Positions 8,151 to 14,095 of a DNA stretch of 14,095 nucleotides are shown here, piece after piece. This DNA comes from CAYRPN01 sp964426135 (GTDB lineage: Bacteria; Planctomycetota; Phycisphaerae; Phycisphaerales; Phycisphaeraceae), in assembly GCA_964426135.1 (NCBI GenBank), contig CAYRPN010000147.1:1-14095 (forward strand), in the 5' to 3' direction. The notes under the pieces were generated by a model. That model did not search any database. It worked only from the letters and a program-made list of their open reading frames with translations, and was not told where the DNA came from. Numbering within the stretch: the first letter of the stretch is position 1; every line of letters begins with the position of its first letter. A program made the translations under genes and the position numbers.

Positions 8151-8248
8151 ACAGGCAGCTCGTCTCCATTGCTCTGCTCGTGTGTATCCTGACGGACTCG
8201 CTGACCAATTGCATGAAGCCGACGAACTGCACGCTATTGACTGGTTGA
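8147..8248 (+). CDS. Possible 33-aa small ORF with hydrophobic N-terminus
   Basis: An ATG overlaps the DUF5615 stop (ATGA, 8147-8150) and opens a 33-codon frame ending at TGA 8246-8248, 6 bp before the DUF58 start. The peptide begins MNRQLVSIALLVCILTDSLTNC, a short hydrophobic core followed by Cys that loosely resembles a lipoprotein signal, though Asn before Cys is atypical. It may be a real tiny membrane peptide, a remnant of a longer gene, or chance. There is no homology I can name. Confidence 0.22.
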   Translation: MNRQLVSIALLVCILTDSLTNCMKPTNCTLLTG

Positions 8249-8254
8249 GCTCCC

Positions 8255-9163
8255 ATGCCCCAAGCCATCCTAACCCGTTACATCCAGCCCGAAGTGCTCA
8301 CCCGCGTCGCCCATCTGGCGCTGGAGCCAAGGCAGCTCGTCGAAGGCACGCTCGCCGGGGCGCACAAGTCGCCGTTCCATGGCTTTGCCGTGGAGTTCGC
8401 CAGCCACCGCGAGTACTCCGCCGGCGACGACGTCAAGCACCTGGACTGGAAGGTCTACTACCGCAACGACCGCCACGTCATCAAGCAGTACGAGATGGAG
8501 ACGAACCTCGTCTGCCACCTGATGCTCGATGTGTCGGCGTCGATGCGCTACGGCGACGAGCAGCAGCAGAAGCTGCTCTACGCCTCGCGCATCGCGGTGA
8601 CGCTGGGCTATCTCGTCGTGGAGCATTCGGACAAGGTGTCGCTGACGCTGTTCGACGAGGAAGTGCGGGCCTCGCTCAAGCCCAGCAACACCATGGGGCA
8701 GATTCTGAAGATGACCGAGACGCTGGACAAGATGGAGGCAGTGAACAAGACGAAGATCGGCCCCTCGCTGATCGACCTGGCTGCCCGCGCGGGCCGGCGC
8801 GGCATCGTCATCGTGTTCAGTGATCTCTTCGTCGATCTGGCGGATCTGGAGAAGGCGCTGCAGCGCCTTCGCTACGACCGGCACGAAGTCGTACTCATGC
8901 AGGTCATGCACGATCACGAACTGCACTTCAATCTTCCAGGGATGGTGAAATTCGTCGGCCTGGAGGATGAAGATGTCTTCCTCACCCGGCCTGACGACGT
9001 GCGCATCGCGTACCTCGAAGCGCTGAACCGCCACGGCGATGAGCTCGACCGCATCTGCGAACGCAACGCCTGCGAACGCATCATCTGCGACACCAGCCGG
9101 AACATGGCGGAACTCTTCGCCGACTATCTGCAGAAGCGCTCGCTGACGCATCGGCGGTGGTGA
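8255..9163 (+). CDS. DUF58 domain protein (VWA-like partner of MoxR)
   Basis: 302 aa, typical for the soluble DUF58 form in planctomycetes. The family signature is plain: HKSPFHGFAVEFASHREYSA followed by GDDVKHLDWKVYYRNDRH (residues 37-74), where GDD..HLDWK is the hallmark. A VWA/MIDAS-like DVSAS at 92-96 would bind a divalent metal. Later strands (GIVIVFSDLF, HEVVLMQVMHDHEL) complete a Rossmann-like VWA fold. No TM segment or signal is seen, so it is cytosolic. It is expected to be the client or adaptor of the MoxR ATPase at 6484. The start ATG 8255 has only a weak GAG upstream. No VWA/BatA-type membrane gene follows, unlike many related loci. Confidence 0.95.
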   Translation: MPQAILTRYIQPEVLTRVAHLALEPRQLVEGTLAGAHKSPFHGFAVEFASHREYSAGDDVKHLDWKVYYRNDRHVIKQYEMETNLVCHLMLDVSASMRYGDEQQQKLLYASRIAVTLGYLVVEHSDKVSLTLFDEEVRASLKPSNTMGQILKMTETLDKMEAVNKTKIGPSLIDLAARAGRRGIVIVFSDLFVDLADLEKALQRLRYDRHEVVLMQVMHDHELHFNLPGMVKFVGLEDEDVFLTRPDDVRIAYLEALNRHGDELDRICERNACERIICDTSRNMAELFADYLQKRSLTHRRW

Positions 9164-9301
9164 GATGGGAACGTTGCGGCAAGGCGCAGCGGCGGCGGTA
9201 AGGTATACTCGACGGGGCTTCCATCATCGCACCGCGGCGAATCCCCGATCGCCGACCAATCGCCAGATGCGATGCCGACGGCCCATTCCGGTCAAACCAC
9301 C
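9164..9301. other. Intergenic region before the TfoX-N gene
   Basis: 138 bp with no convincing gene. It holds a good -10-like TATACT at 9204-9209; the nearest -35-like TTGCGG (9174-9179) is 24 bp upstream, too far for a standard sigma-70 promoter. It is the likely site of the promoter for the TfoX-domain gene, since a change of functional theme occurs here. Confidence 0.35.
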
Positions 9302-9745
9302 ATGTCCCAAGACGAATTCCTACAGCACGTGCTCGACCAGCTTGGCCGCGTCCCCGAACTGGGCAAGATCGAGGCCCAGCCGATGTTCGGCGGCCACGGC
9401 GTCTACAGCCGAGGTCAGTTCTTCGCCATCGTGTTCAAAGGCGGCCTGTATTTCAAGGTCGACCGCTTCTGCATCCAGCGCTACATCGACGCGGGCAGCG
9501 AGCCGTTCCGTCCCAGCGCATCGCTGCTGGTGAAAACCTATTACTCGGTGCCCGCCGATGTGCTGGAGAACCGCGACAAGCTGGCGGAGTGGTCGCAGCT
9601 TGCCGTGAAATCCGCCGACCCCAAGGCATCGCTGCGGCACTCGGCGGTGACGCGCAAGCGCATGAAGGACAGCGGGAATTTCGGCGGGAGGAAGCCGAAG
9701 AAAAAAGGGAAGGGCGGCGCCGCGAAGCCGTCCCCGCGAAAATAG
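9302..9745 (+). CDS. TfoX N-terminal domain protein with basic tail
   Basis: 147 aa from ATG 9302. MFGGHGVYSRGQFFAIVF (28-45), GGLYFKVD (47-54), the YIDAGSEPFRP segment and YYSVPADVLENRDKLAEW (80-97) are characteristic of the TfoX-N domain, here as a stand-alone copy. The TfoX-C domain of gammaproteobacterial competence regulators is absent, as is common in environmental bacteria, so a competence role should not be assumed. After residue 115 the protein turns strongly basic (RKRMKDSGNFGGRKPKKKGK), which could bind nucleic acid. An upstream in-frame ATG at 9272 adds ten poorly conserved residues; 9302 is preferred because homology begins at SQDEFLQHVLDQL. It ends 13 bp from the stop of the convergent gene. 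Confidence 0.9.
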   Translation: MSQDEFLQHVLDQLGRVPELGKIEAQPMFGGHGVYSRGQFFAIVFKGGLYFKVDRFCIQRYIDAGSEPFRPSASLLVKTYYSVPADVLENRDKLAEWSQLAVKSADPKASLRHSAVTRKRMKDSGNFGGRKPKKKGKGGAAKPSPRK

Positions 9746-9758
9746 TCGCCTTCATGGG

Positions 9759-10622
9759 TCATTCCTTGGGCGGCCTCTCACGCGCCGCTTCGAACTTCTT
9801 GAAGTCGAAAACGGCGTCGCCGTGCGCATGGATCCACCAGTTCCTCCACGCGTCCCGGTCGAGGCCGAAATTCTCGCGGGTGATTCGCGCCAGGATCGCG
9901 GCGATTTCTTCGTGGTGTTGCCGGTGCTGCGGCATTCCCAGAGCCGCGATCAGGAGCGGCAAGCGATTACGATATGTCAAGGCGTGATGCACCCATTCGC
10001 CGATCGCCGGCTCGCCGTCCACCAGCCATGCCAGCGCCAGATCGTGTGGAAAAAGATTCCATAGCGACTTTTCGATTTCCTTGTCGAAGCCGGTGCCAGC
10101 CTCCTTCGACGTCGCCGCGTAGTCGTCGAAAGCATACATGATTCCGTTCGCAATAAACCGCCACTGCTTACACATTGGACAGACGAGCACTTCCACGGTT
10201 TGATCGCCTCGCTCGAATCGGATCAGAGCGGTGGGCAGGAATTGGCAGCCCGTGCCGTACATCGCTGGCGGTCCCTTCGGTTGTGTCCTGCGCCAGATTG
10301 CTCTTCGCACGCTGTGGAAGCCGCGTAAATCGAAGACGAGCGATTGAATCCGTTCGACCTGCGATGCCGTCAGTTCGACGGGGCCTGCAACGACATCGTT
10401 CTCCGGCCTGTCGGCGTATTCCTTCGTGGTCCGATCCGTGGGTGAAATGCGTAGCGCCGTGACGAGCGTCGGGCAGCGAAGCGTTTCAAGGTGCGGGCCA
10501 TGTAATGCGGCGATGTCCTGCTGCACAGCGGCCCGCCACTGCGAAATCGGCGCGGCGCAGCCGCCCACCCAGAGGGCGATGATCGCGGCTGCGAAACCGA
10601 AGATCTGCGCGATCCGCGACAT
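9759..10622 (-). CDS. Unknown lipoprotein with a CxxC motif
   Basis: 287 aa from ATG at 10622 (- strand). The N-terminus MSRIAQIFGFAAAIIALWVG, then GC, is a lipoprotein signal with the acylated Cys at residue 22, which fixes the start; the frame is open to 10697 but the extra 25 residues come from the upstream hairpin region and look non-coding. The mature part has QVERIQSLVFDLRGFHSVRR, a CPMC pair at 148-151 that may bind metal or form a disulfide, and a Trp/His-rich C-terminus (DAWRNWWIHAHGDAVFDF). I do not recognise the family. It lies downstream of the sugar kinase on the same strand, 76 bp away, and could be cotranscribed with it, though a hairpin lies between. Confidence 0.8.
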   Translation of the reverse strand: MSRIAQIFGFAAAIIALWVGGCAAPISQWRAAVQQDIAALHGPHLETLRCPTLVTALRISPTDRTTKEYADRPENDVVAGPVELTASQVERIQSLVFDLRGFHSVRRAIWRRTQPKGPPAMYGTGCQFLPTALIRFERGDQTVEVLVCPMCKQWRFIANGIMYAFDDYAATSKEAGTGFDKEIEKSLWNLFPHDLALAWLVDGEPAIGEWVHHALTYRNRLPLLIAALGMPQHRQHHEEIAAILARITRENFGLDRDAWRNWWIHAHGDAVFDFKKFEAARERPPKE

Positions 10623-10662
10623 TGATTGGTTGCGTCCCGGCATTTGGCTTGTCCTGGAACTC

Positions 10663-10681
10663 GACAGGTTGAAAACCTGTC
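10663..10681. repeat. Perfect hairpin between lipoprotein and kinase genes
   Basis: GACAGGTT-GAA-AACCTGTC is an 8-bp perfect stem with a 3-base loop in the 76-bp gap. On the - strand it reads GTGGGACAGGTTTTCAACCT and on. No U-run follows in the direction of the kinase transcript, so it is not a standard terminator. I recall near-identical GGGACAGG...CCTGTC elements dispersed between genes in planctomycete genomes, so it may be a REP-like interspersed repeat; this recall is unverified. Confidence 0.7.
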
Positions 10682-10698
10682 CCACGCAAAATCGCATT

Positions 10699-11784
10699 TC
10701 ACCGCTTGATTCTGGCGCTCCCGCCCTTCGCCACGTGATTGAGTTCCTCCAGCGTGATCTGCGACGTGTCGCCGCGCGTCGTCTGCAGCAGCGCTCCGTG
10801 CGCCACGCCGATGTTGACGCAATCCTGCGGGCTCTTGCCGGCGAGGAACCCGTAGGCGAAGCCGCTGGCGAAGCCGTCGCCGCCGCCCACGCGGTCTTCG
10901 ATTTCCAGGCCGGGGAACTTGATGCCTTCGTAGAACTGGCCGTCGTGCCAGAGGATCGCGGTCCAGTCGTTGATCAGGCCGCTGCGCACGGCGCGGAGCG
11001 TCGTGCCCACGACTTTGATGTTCGGAAAATCCTTGACGACCTGGTTCACCATCTGCTTGAACGCGGTGGTGTCGAGTTCGCCCTTGTCGATATCGACGCC
11101 GTGCACTTCGTAGCCGAGCACCTTCTGGAAATCCTCCTCGTTGCCGATCAGGCAATCGATGTACGGCACGATCGGCTTGGTCGCGGCGATGGCGTCCTTG
11201 CTGCTCCAGAGCTTGCTGCGGAAGTTGAGGTCATAGGAAACGATGGTGCCGGCTTCGTGTGCCGCCTTGACCGCCTCGGCCACGAGGGCGCGCGTGCTGG
11301 GCGAAAGCGACGCCATGATGCCGCCGGTATGCAGCCAGCGCACGCCCCGCTTCTTGAAGAGCATGACCCAGTCGACGTCGCCGGGTTTCATCCTGGAAGT
11401 CGCGCTGTGGCCGCGATCGTACATGGTGACGCTGCCGCGCACGCCGGTGCCGACTTCGGTGAAGTTCAGCCCGATGCGGGCCTCGCGTCCGACGCCGTCG
11501 AACTTCATGTTGACGACGTGCTTGATGTCCATCGGCGCCGATCGCGCGTGGTTGACGATGATGCTGCCCACGGGATTGTCAACGAGTCCACCGACCCATC
11601 CGGTGCGCAGGCCTAGTCGCGCCAGCGCGTAGGCCACGTTGTACTCGCCGCCGCCGACGTGGACTTCCAGCGTGCTGGCGAACTCGATGCGGCCATGCCC
11701 GGGCGGGCTGAGGCGCACCATGCATTCGCCGAGGGAGACGAGATCGATTTCACATTGGTCCGCGGGTCGCAGGATCAGAGTCAT
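10699..11784 (-). CDS. PfkB-family sugar kinase, 2-keto-3-deoxygluconate kinase-like
   Basis: 361 aa from ATG 11784, with an AAGGCGG ribosome site upstream and homology beginning at IDLVSLGECMVRLSPPG. The first PfkB signature is EVHVGGGEYNVAYALARLG (40-58). DLNFRSKLW (185-193) and GNEEDF (214-219) are typical of KDG-kinase-like members. The second signature is DRVGGGDGFASGFAYGFL (297-314), with D303 as the catalytic base. These cytosolic enzymes transfer phosphate from ATP to a sugar or keto-sugar acid. The nearest relatives by motif are 2-dehydro-3-deoxygluconate kinases (KdgK) of hexuronate breakdown, but the substrate cannot be fixed from sequence alone and no aldolase or dehydratase gene is adjacent. 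The frame remains open upstream to 11973, but those extra residues contain the promoter and are not coding. Confidence 0.92.
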   Translation of the reverse strand: MTLILRPADQCEIDLVSLGECMVRLSPPGHGRIEFASTLEVHVGGGEYNVAYALARLGLRTGWVGGLVDNPVGSIIVNHARSAPMDIKHVVNMKFDGVGREARIGLNFTEVGTGVRGSVTMYDRGHSATSRMKPGDVDWVMLFKKRGVRWLHTGGIMASLSPSTRALVAEAVKAAHEAGTIVSYDLNFRSKLWSSKDAIAATKPIVPYIDCLIGNEEDFQKVLGYEVHGVDIDKGELDTTAFKQMVNQVVKDFPNIKVVGTTLRAVRSGLINDWTAILWHDGQFYEGIKFPGLEIEDRVGGGDGFASGFAYGFLAGKSPQDCVNIGVAHGALLQTTRGDTSQITLEELNHVAKGGSARIKR

Positions 11785-11871
11785 GTCATGCCGCCTTGTG
11801 ATTGCCGTCGGCTCTGATTCGCCGGCCCATCGCTCGTCAGGGCCGCCGATCGCGCCGAGGCAGGGCTGCGG

Positions 11872-11900
11872 ATTGTCGTGAGAGCATACAGCCATGTCAA
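11872..11900 (-). promoter_or_regulatory. Sigma-70-like promoter of the sugar kinase gene
   Basis: On the - strand a consensus -35 TTGACA (11900-11895) is followed after exactly 17 bp by GACAAT (11877-11872), four of six matches to the -10 consensus. A transcript would start near 11865 and leave a leader of about 80 nt before the kinase ATG at 11784. It sits in the 283-bp divergent gap between the kinase and the ApbE gene, and it argues against the longer kinase frame that would begin at 11973. Confidence 0.5.
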
Positions 11901-11906
11901 CGCCCG

Positions 11907-11936
11907 TTGGCAGAATCGTTTGACTTATGTTATGTA
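11907..11936 (+). promoter_or_regulatory. Possible divergent promoter for the ApbE gene
   Basis: TTGGCA (11907-11912, five of six to the -35 consensus) is followed by an AT-rich pocket with TATGTA at 11931-11936 (18-bp spacer; three of six), or TATGTT at 11926 with too short a spacer. The pocket (tttgacttatgttatgtat) stands out in GC-rich surroundings. It lies about 130 bp before the ApbE start and would partly face the kinase promoter, allowing shared control. Confidence 0.3.
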
Positions 11937-12067
11937 TCACGCGGCAGCCCTTGTTCGCAGGTCGTCCGAGCAAGGGCGTTGCCGCGGGGTTCGCCGGAGC
12001 ATCGCGAAGATGGGTCTATCTCATGGCGTTGTCTCTCGCGCTCCGCTGGCGTACGCTTCCTTGTTCC

Positions 12068-13219
12068 ATGCGAACCCCCCTGCCCATGCTCGTACCCTGC
12101 GTCGCTGTTCTGCTCGCGCTGGCGGGATGCCAGGCCCAGAGGCCGAACGCCGAGGTGATCGAACGCCGGCCCCGGCCGGCGGCTGCGGCGCCCGCCGCAC
12201 CCGGACCATCCAGCGCCGCTCCGGGCAACTCCAGCGACAGCGCGACTGCGCCTGCCCGGCACGAGTTCAGCCATCGGCAGATGGGCACGTACTTCCGCAT
12301 CGTGATCTACAGCAACGACGAGGCGGCCGCCAGAGCTGCCGCCGAGGCTGCGTTTCAGCGCGTCGATCAGTTCAACGCCATCTTCAGCGACTACGATCCG
12401 GCCAGCGAAACGAGCAGGCTCTCCGCCACGGCCGGCAGCGGCCGGAGCGTGAAAGTCAGCGATGACCTGTGGAAGCTGCTGCGCGAAAGCGATCGCTTTT
12501 CGAGGCAGACCGACGGACTGTTTGATGTCACCGTCGGCCCCGTCGTTCTGCTGTGGCGCGCCGCTCGCACGAGCAGGCAGTTGCCCACGTCGGATCAACT
12601 CGCCAAGGCGCTCAGGGCGGTGGGATACAACAAGATCGACTATGACGAAGCGGCGAAAAGCGTGACCCTGCGCGAGCCGGGCATGCGACTGGACTTCGGC
12701 GGGATTGCGGTCGGGTATACGCTGGATGTCCTGATGGCGATGCTCAAAGCGCGGGGCTTCACGCGCGTGCTCATCGATGGCGGCGGCGACATCCTGCTGG
12801 GCGATCCGCCGCCGAACCGCGATGGCTGGCGCATCGGCATCGCGTCGCTGGAAGGCAAGGACGGCCCACCCAGCCGATTCGTCATCCTGAGCAACGCGGC
12901 GATCACCACCAGCGGCGACATGTTTCGCTTCGTTGAAATCGGCGGCAAGCGGTACTCGCACATCATCGACCCTCGCACCGGACTGGGCCTGACGGATCAC
13001 AGCAACGTCACGCTGATTGCGAAGGACGCGACGACGAACGACGCGCTTTCAAAGGTCGTCAGCGTGCTGGGGCCGGTGAAGGGAATCGAGTTGATCGACC
13101 GCATCGATGGCGCCGCGGCCATCATCGAGCGCAAGCCCGGCAAGAAGCTGGAGTCATTTGAATCGAGCCGAGTGAAGCATTTGAAGACGGAGCAGCGGTC
13201 GACCGGTGAAACGCCGTGA
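12068..13219 (+). CDS. apbE: ApbE-family FAD:protein FMN transferase, lipoprotein
   Basis: 383 aa from ATG 12068. The N-terminus MRTPLPMLVPCVAVLLALAG is a lipoprotein signal with lipid-anchored Cys21, followed by a Pro/Ala-rich linker to about residue 63. The ApbE domain shows QMGTYFRIVIY (71-81), FSDYDPASETSRL (106-118), TDGLFDVTVGPVVLLW (148-163), RLDFGGIAVGYTLD (207-220), VLIDGGGDILLGD (234-246) and SHIIDPRTGLGL (297-308, with H298 and D301). The enzyme transfers FMN from FAD to a Thr of extracytoplasmic flavoproteins (NqrC/RnfG/NosR-type targets); no target gene is in the window. Two family positions look altered: GGIA(K)GY has Val215, and the Thr usual in DALAT is Lys329 in DALSK. The frame is open back to 11927, but the signal peptide fixes the start at 12068. 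Confidence 0.93.
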   Translation: MRTPLPMLVPCVAVLLALAGCQAQRPNAEVIERRPRPAAAAPAAPGPSSAAPGNSSDSATAPARHEFSHRQMGTYFRIVIYSNDEAAARAAAEAAFQRVDQFNAIFSDYDPASETSRLSATAGSGRSVKVSDDLWKLLRESDRFSRQTDGLFDVTVGPVVLLWRAARTSRQLPTSDQLAKALRAVGYNKIDYDEAAKSVTLREPGMRLDFGGIAVGYTLDVLMAMLKARGFTRVLIDGGGDILLGDPPPNRDGWRIGIASLEGKDGPPSRFVILSNAAITTSGDMFRFVEIGGKRYSHIIDPRTGLGLTDHSNVTLIAKDATTNDALSKVVSVLGPVKGIELIDRIDGAAAIIERKPGKKLESFESSRVKHLKTEQRSTGETP

Positions 13220-13288
13220 GCCTCCGCCAGCCTGAAGACCTGCCCCGCATTTTCACGCAACGGCAAATCCCCTGCCGATAACCATTTC

Positions 13289-13903
13289 ATGCATGGCGAT
13301 TCCGAACCGATGCCCCCCTCCCGCATTCTTGCCCAGTTGATGGGTTGGCTGTCGCTGGGCTTGGGCATGGCGATGATCGCGGTCATCGCGCTGGTTCCGC
13401 CCTGGCTGGAACTGCGCTACGCCCAGTGGGAGCGAGGCTTCATCGAGCAGTGCTCGCGACAGCAGTTCAAGCAGATCGAAAACTACGAGCAGTTCGCGGC
13501 CGGCTTGCAGAACAACGATCCCGTGTTGCTCGAACGCCTCGCCTTCCACCATCTGCGGCGAAAGCCCGCCGGCGCGATGCTGGTCCTGATGCCCGACGAT
13601 CCGAACGATGAGTCGGCCGTCCGCACGGTGATCAACGCGGATGGCACCACCACCACCGGGCTTGCGTTCGATCCCACGGTGCTGGGCGACGAACGGCAGA
13701 CGCTCCTGGAGAAGTGGCTCCACCAGCCCATGCCCGTCGTGGGCGAGGACTATCCAGCCTACGAAGTGCCAAGCCACCCGGCGATCCGACTGGCGACGGG
13801 ACCGAAGCGTTCGCTGCTGCTGGCGCTGGGCGGCGTGTTCATGCTGTGCGGCCTGCTTCTGCCAAGCTCGCGGCGAACATCGACAAGCACGAACCTTTCT
13901 TGA
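13289..13903 (+). CDS. Unknown membrane protein with N- and C-terminal TM helices
   Basis: 204 aa. One hydrophobic helix lies near the N-terminus (about 15-36, AQLMGWLSLGLGMAMIAVIA) and one near the C-terminus (about 174-191, SLLLALGGVFMLCGLLLP), followed by a Ser/Thr/Arg tail. The loop between them (about 137 residues) has an amphipathic helix, WLELRYAQWERGFIEQCSRQ and on, and a Thr-rich DGTTTTG turn; two helices of this kind place the loop on one side of the membrane, probably outside by the charge pattern. I do not recognise a family. It follows the ApbE gene by 69 bp on the same strand, so cotranscription is possible. ATG 13289 or ATG 13310 could be the start; neither has a clear ribosome site. 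Confidence 0.78.
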   Translation: MHGDSEPMPPSRILAQLMGWLSLGLGMAMIAVIALVPPWLELRYAQWERGFIEQCSRQQFKQIENYEQFAAGLQNNDPVLLERLAFHHLRRKPAGAMLVLMPDDPNDESAVRTVINADGTTTTGLAFDPTVLGDERQTLLEKWLHQPMPVVGEDYPAYEVPSHPAIRLATGPKRSLLLALGGVFMLCGLLLPSSRRTSTSTNLS

Positions 13904-14095
13904 GATTCTCAGCTTCAACGCTGAAACGTCATCCTGACCATTCTCGGCAGCGCTGTCACGGCAAGACGACCAGCGTCGCCTGTTTCGTCGGGTCTGCCCA
14001 AACTTCCGGGGATTGCGGTTCGGCCCCCTCGCCCCCGGCTCGGAGCCTGAGAATCTTTCGATTTCCGTCACCGATCGTGCAATCGGATCGCGCCA
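13904..14095. other. Terminal non-coding stretch
   Basis: 192 bp after the last gene without a supported ORF on either strand. It contains a 10-bp inverted repeat AGATTCTCAG (13903-13912)/CTGAGAATCT (14047-14056), a small stem TCAGC/GCTGA (13909-13913 with 13920-13924) just past the stop codon, and CCGAT/ATCGG (14070-14074 with 14081-14085). No run of T follows any of them, so I do not call a terminator. Confidence 0.4.

Noticed and set aside
11785..11973. Longer N-terminus for the sugar kinase
   Set aside because: PfkB homology starts at the ATG at 11784, which has its own ribosome site; the extension covers the TTGACA promoter.
11927..12067. Longer N-terminus for the ApbE protein
   Set aside because: It would bury the lipoprotein signal that begins at 12068 inside the protein.
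13261..13277. CGGCA/TGCCG stem after the ApbE gene as a terminator
   Set aside because: A 5-bp stem with a 7-base loop and no T-run; too weak to call.

Overview
ORGANISM. The window is high-GC bacterial DNA (roughly 60-67% in most genes by hand counts of sample lines). It has tight gene packing, few strong Shine-Dalgarno sites, and a MoxR/DUF58 locus joined to a DUF4175-like membrane protein and a very long secreted Ala/Glu/Lys- and Gly/Gln-rich protein. That combination is typical of Planctomycetota (Phycisphaerae-like). The assignment is an inference from gene content and style; no rRNA or marker gene is present. A 100-base N run at 4724-4823 shows this is draft or metagenome scaffold sequence. 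LEFT PART (1-9163, + strand). A 12-copy heptamer array (1-84) abuts a DUF4175-like membrane protein (104-1771). This overlaps by ATGA the giant exported repeat protein (1768-5975), which is split by the assembly gap. Next come a lower-GC unknown ORF (5998-6441), a MoxR AAA+ ATPase (6484-7533), a DUF433 antitoxin with a frameshifted DUF5615 toxin (7595-8150), and a DUF58 protein (8255-9163). MoxR and DUF58 proteins normally work as a pair (ATPase chaperone plus VWA-like client) in envelope or stress functions. Here the pair, and its link to the giant protein, are interrupted by two apparent cargo insertions. The VWA membrane proteins that usually follow DUF58 are absent on the right side. RIGHT PART (9164-14095). 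A TfoX-N domain protein with a basic tail (9302-9745, +) converges on an unknown lipoprotein (9759-10622, -). A PfkB-family sugar kinase resembling 2-keto-3-deoxygluconate kinases (10699-11784, -) lies upstream of that lipoprotein, across a perfect hairpin. The kinase is divergent from an ApbE-type FAD:protein FMN transferase lipoprotein (12068-13219, +), with a 283-bp promoter region between them that holds a TTGACA-17-GACAAT promoter. A two-TM unknown protein (13289-13903, +) ends the coding content, and the last 192 bases have no gene. MAIN POINTS OF INTEREST. These are the giant protein with three classes of low-complexity repeat whose DNA varies almost only at synonymous positions; the assembly gap, which splits that gene into two frames and can be as small as 11 nt; the toxin-antitoxin pair inserted between moxR and DUF58, with the toxin broken by a 1-nt loss; and the G-quadruplex-capable heptamer array at the operon's edge.
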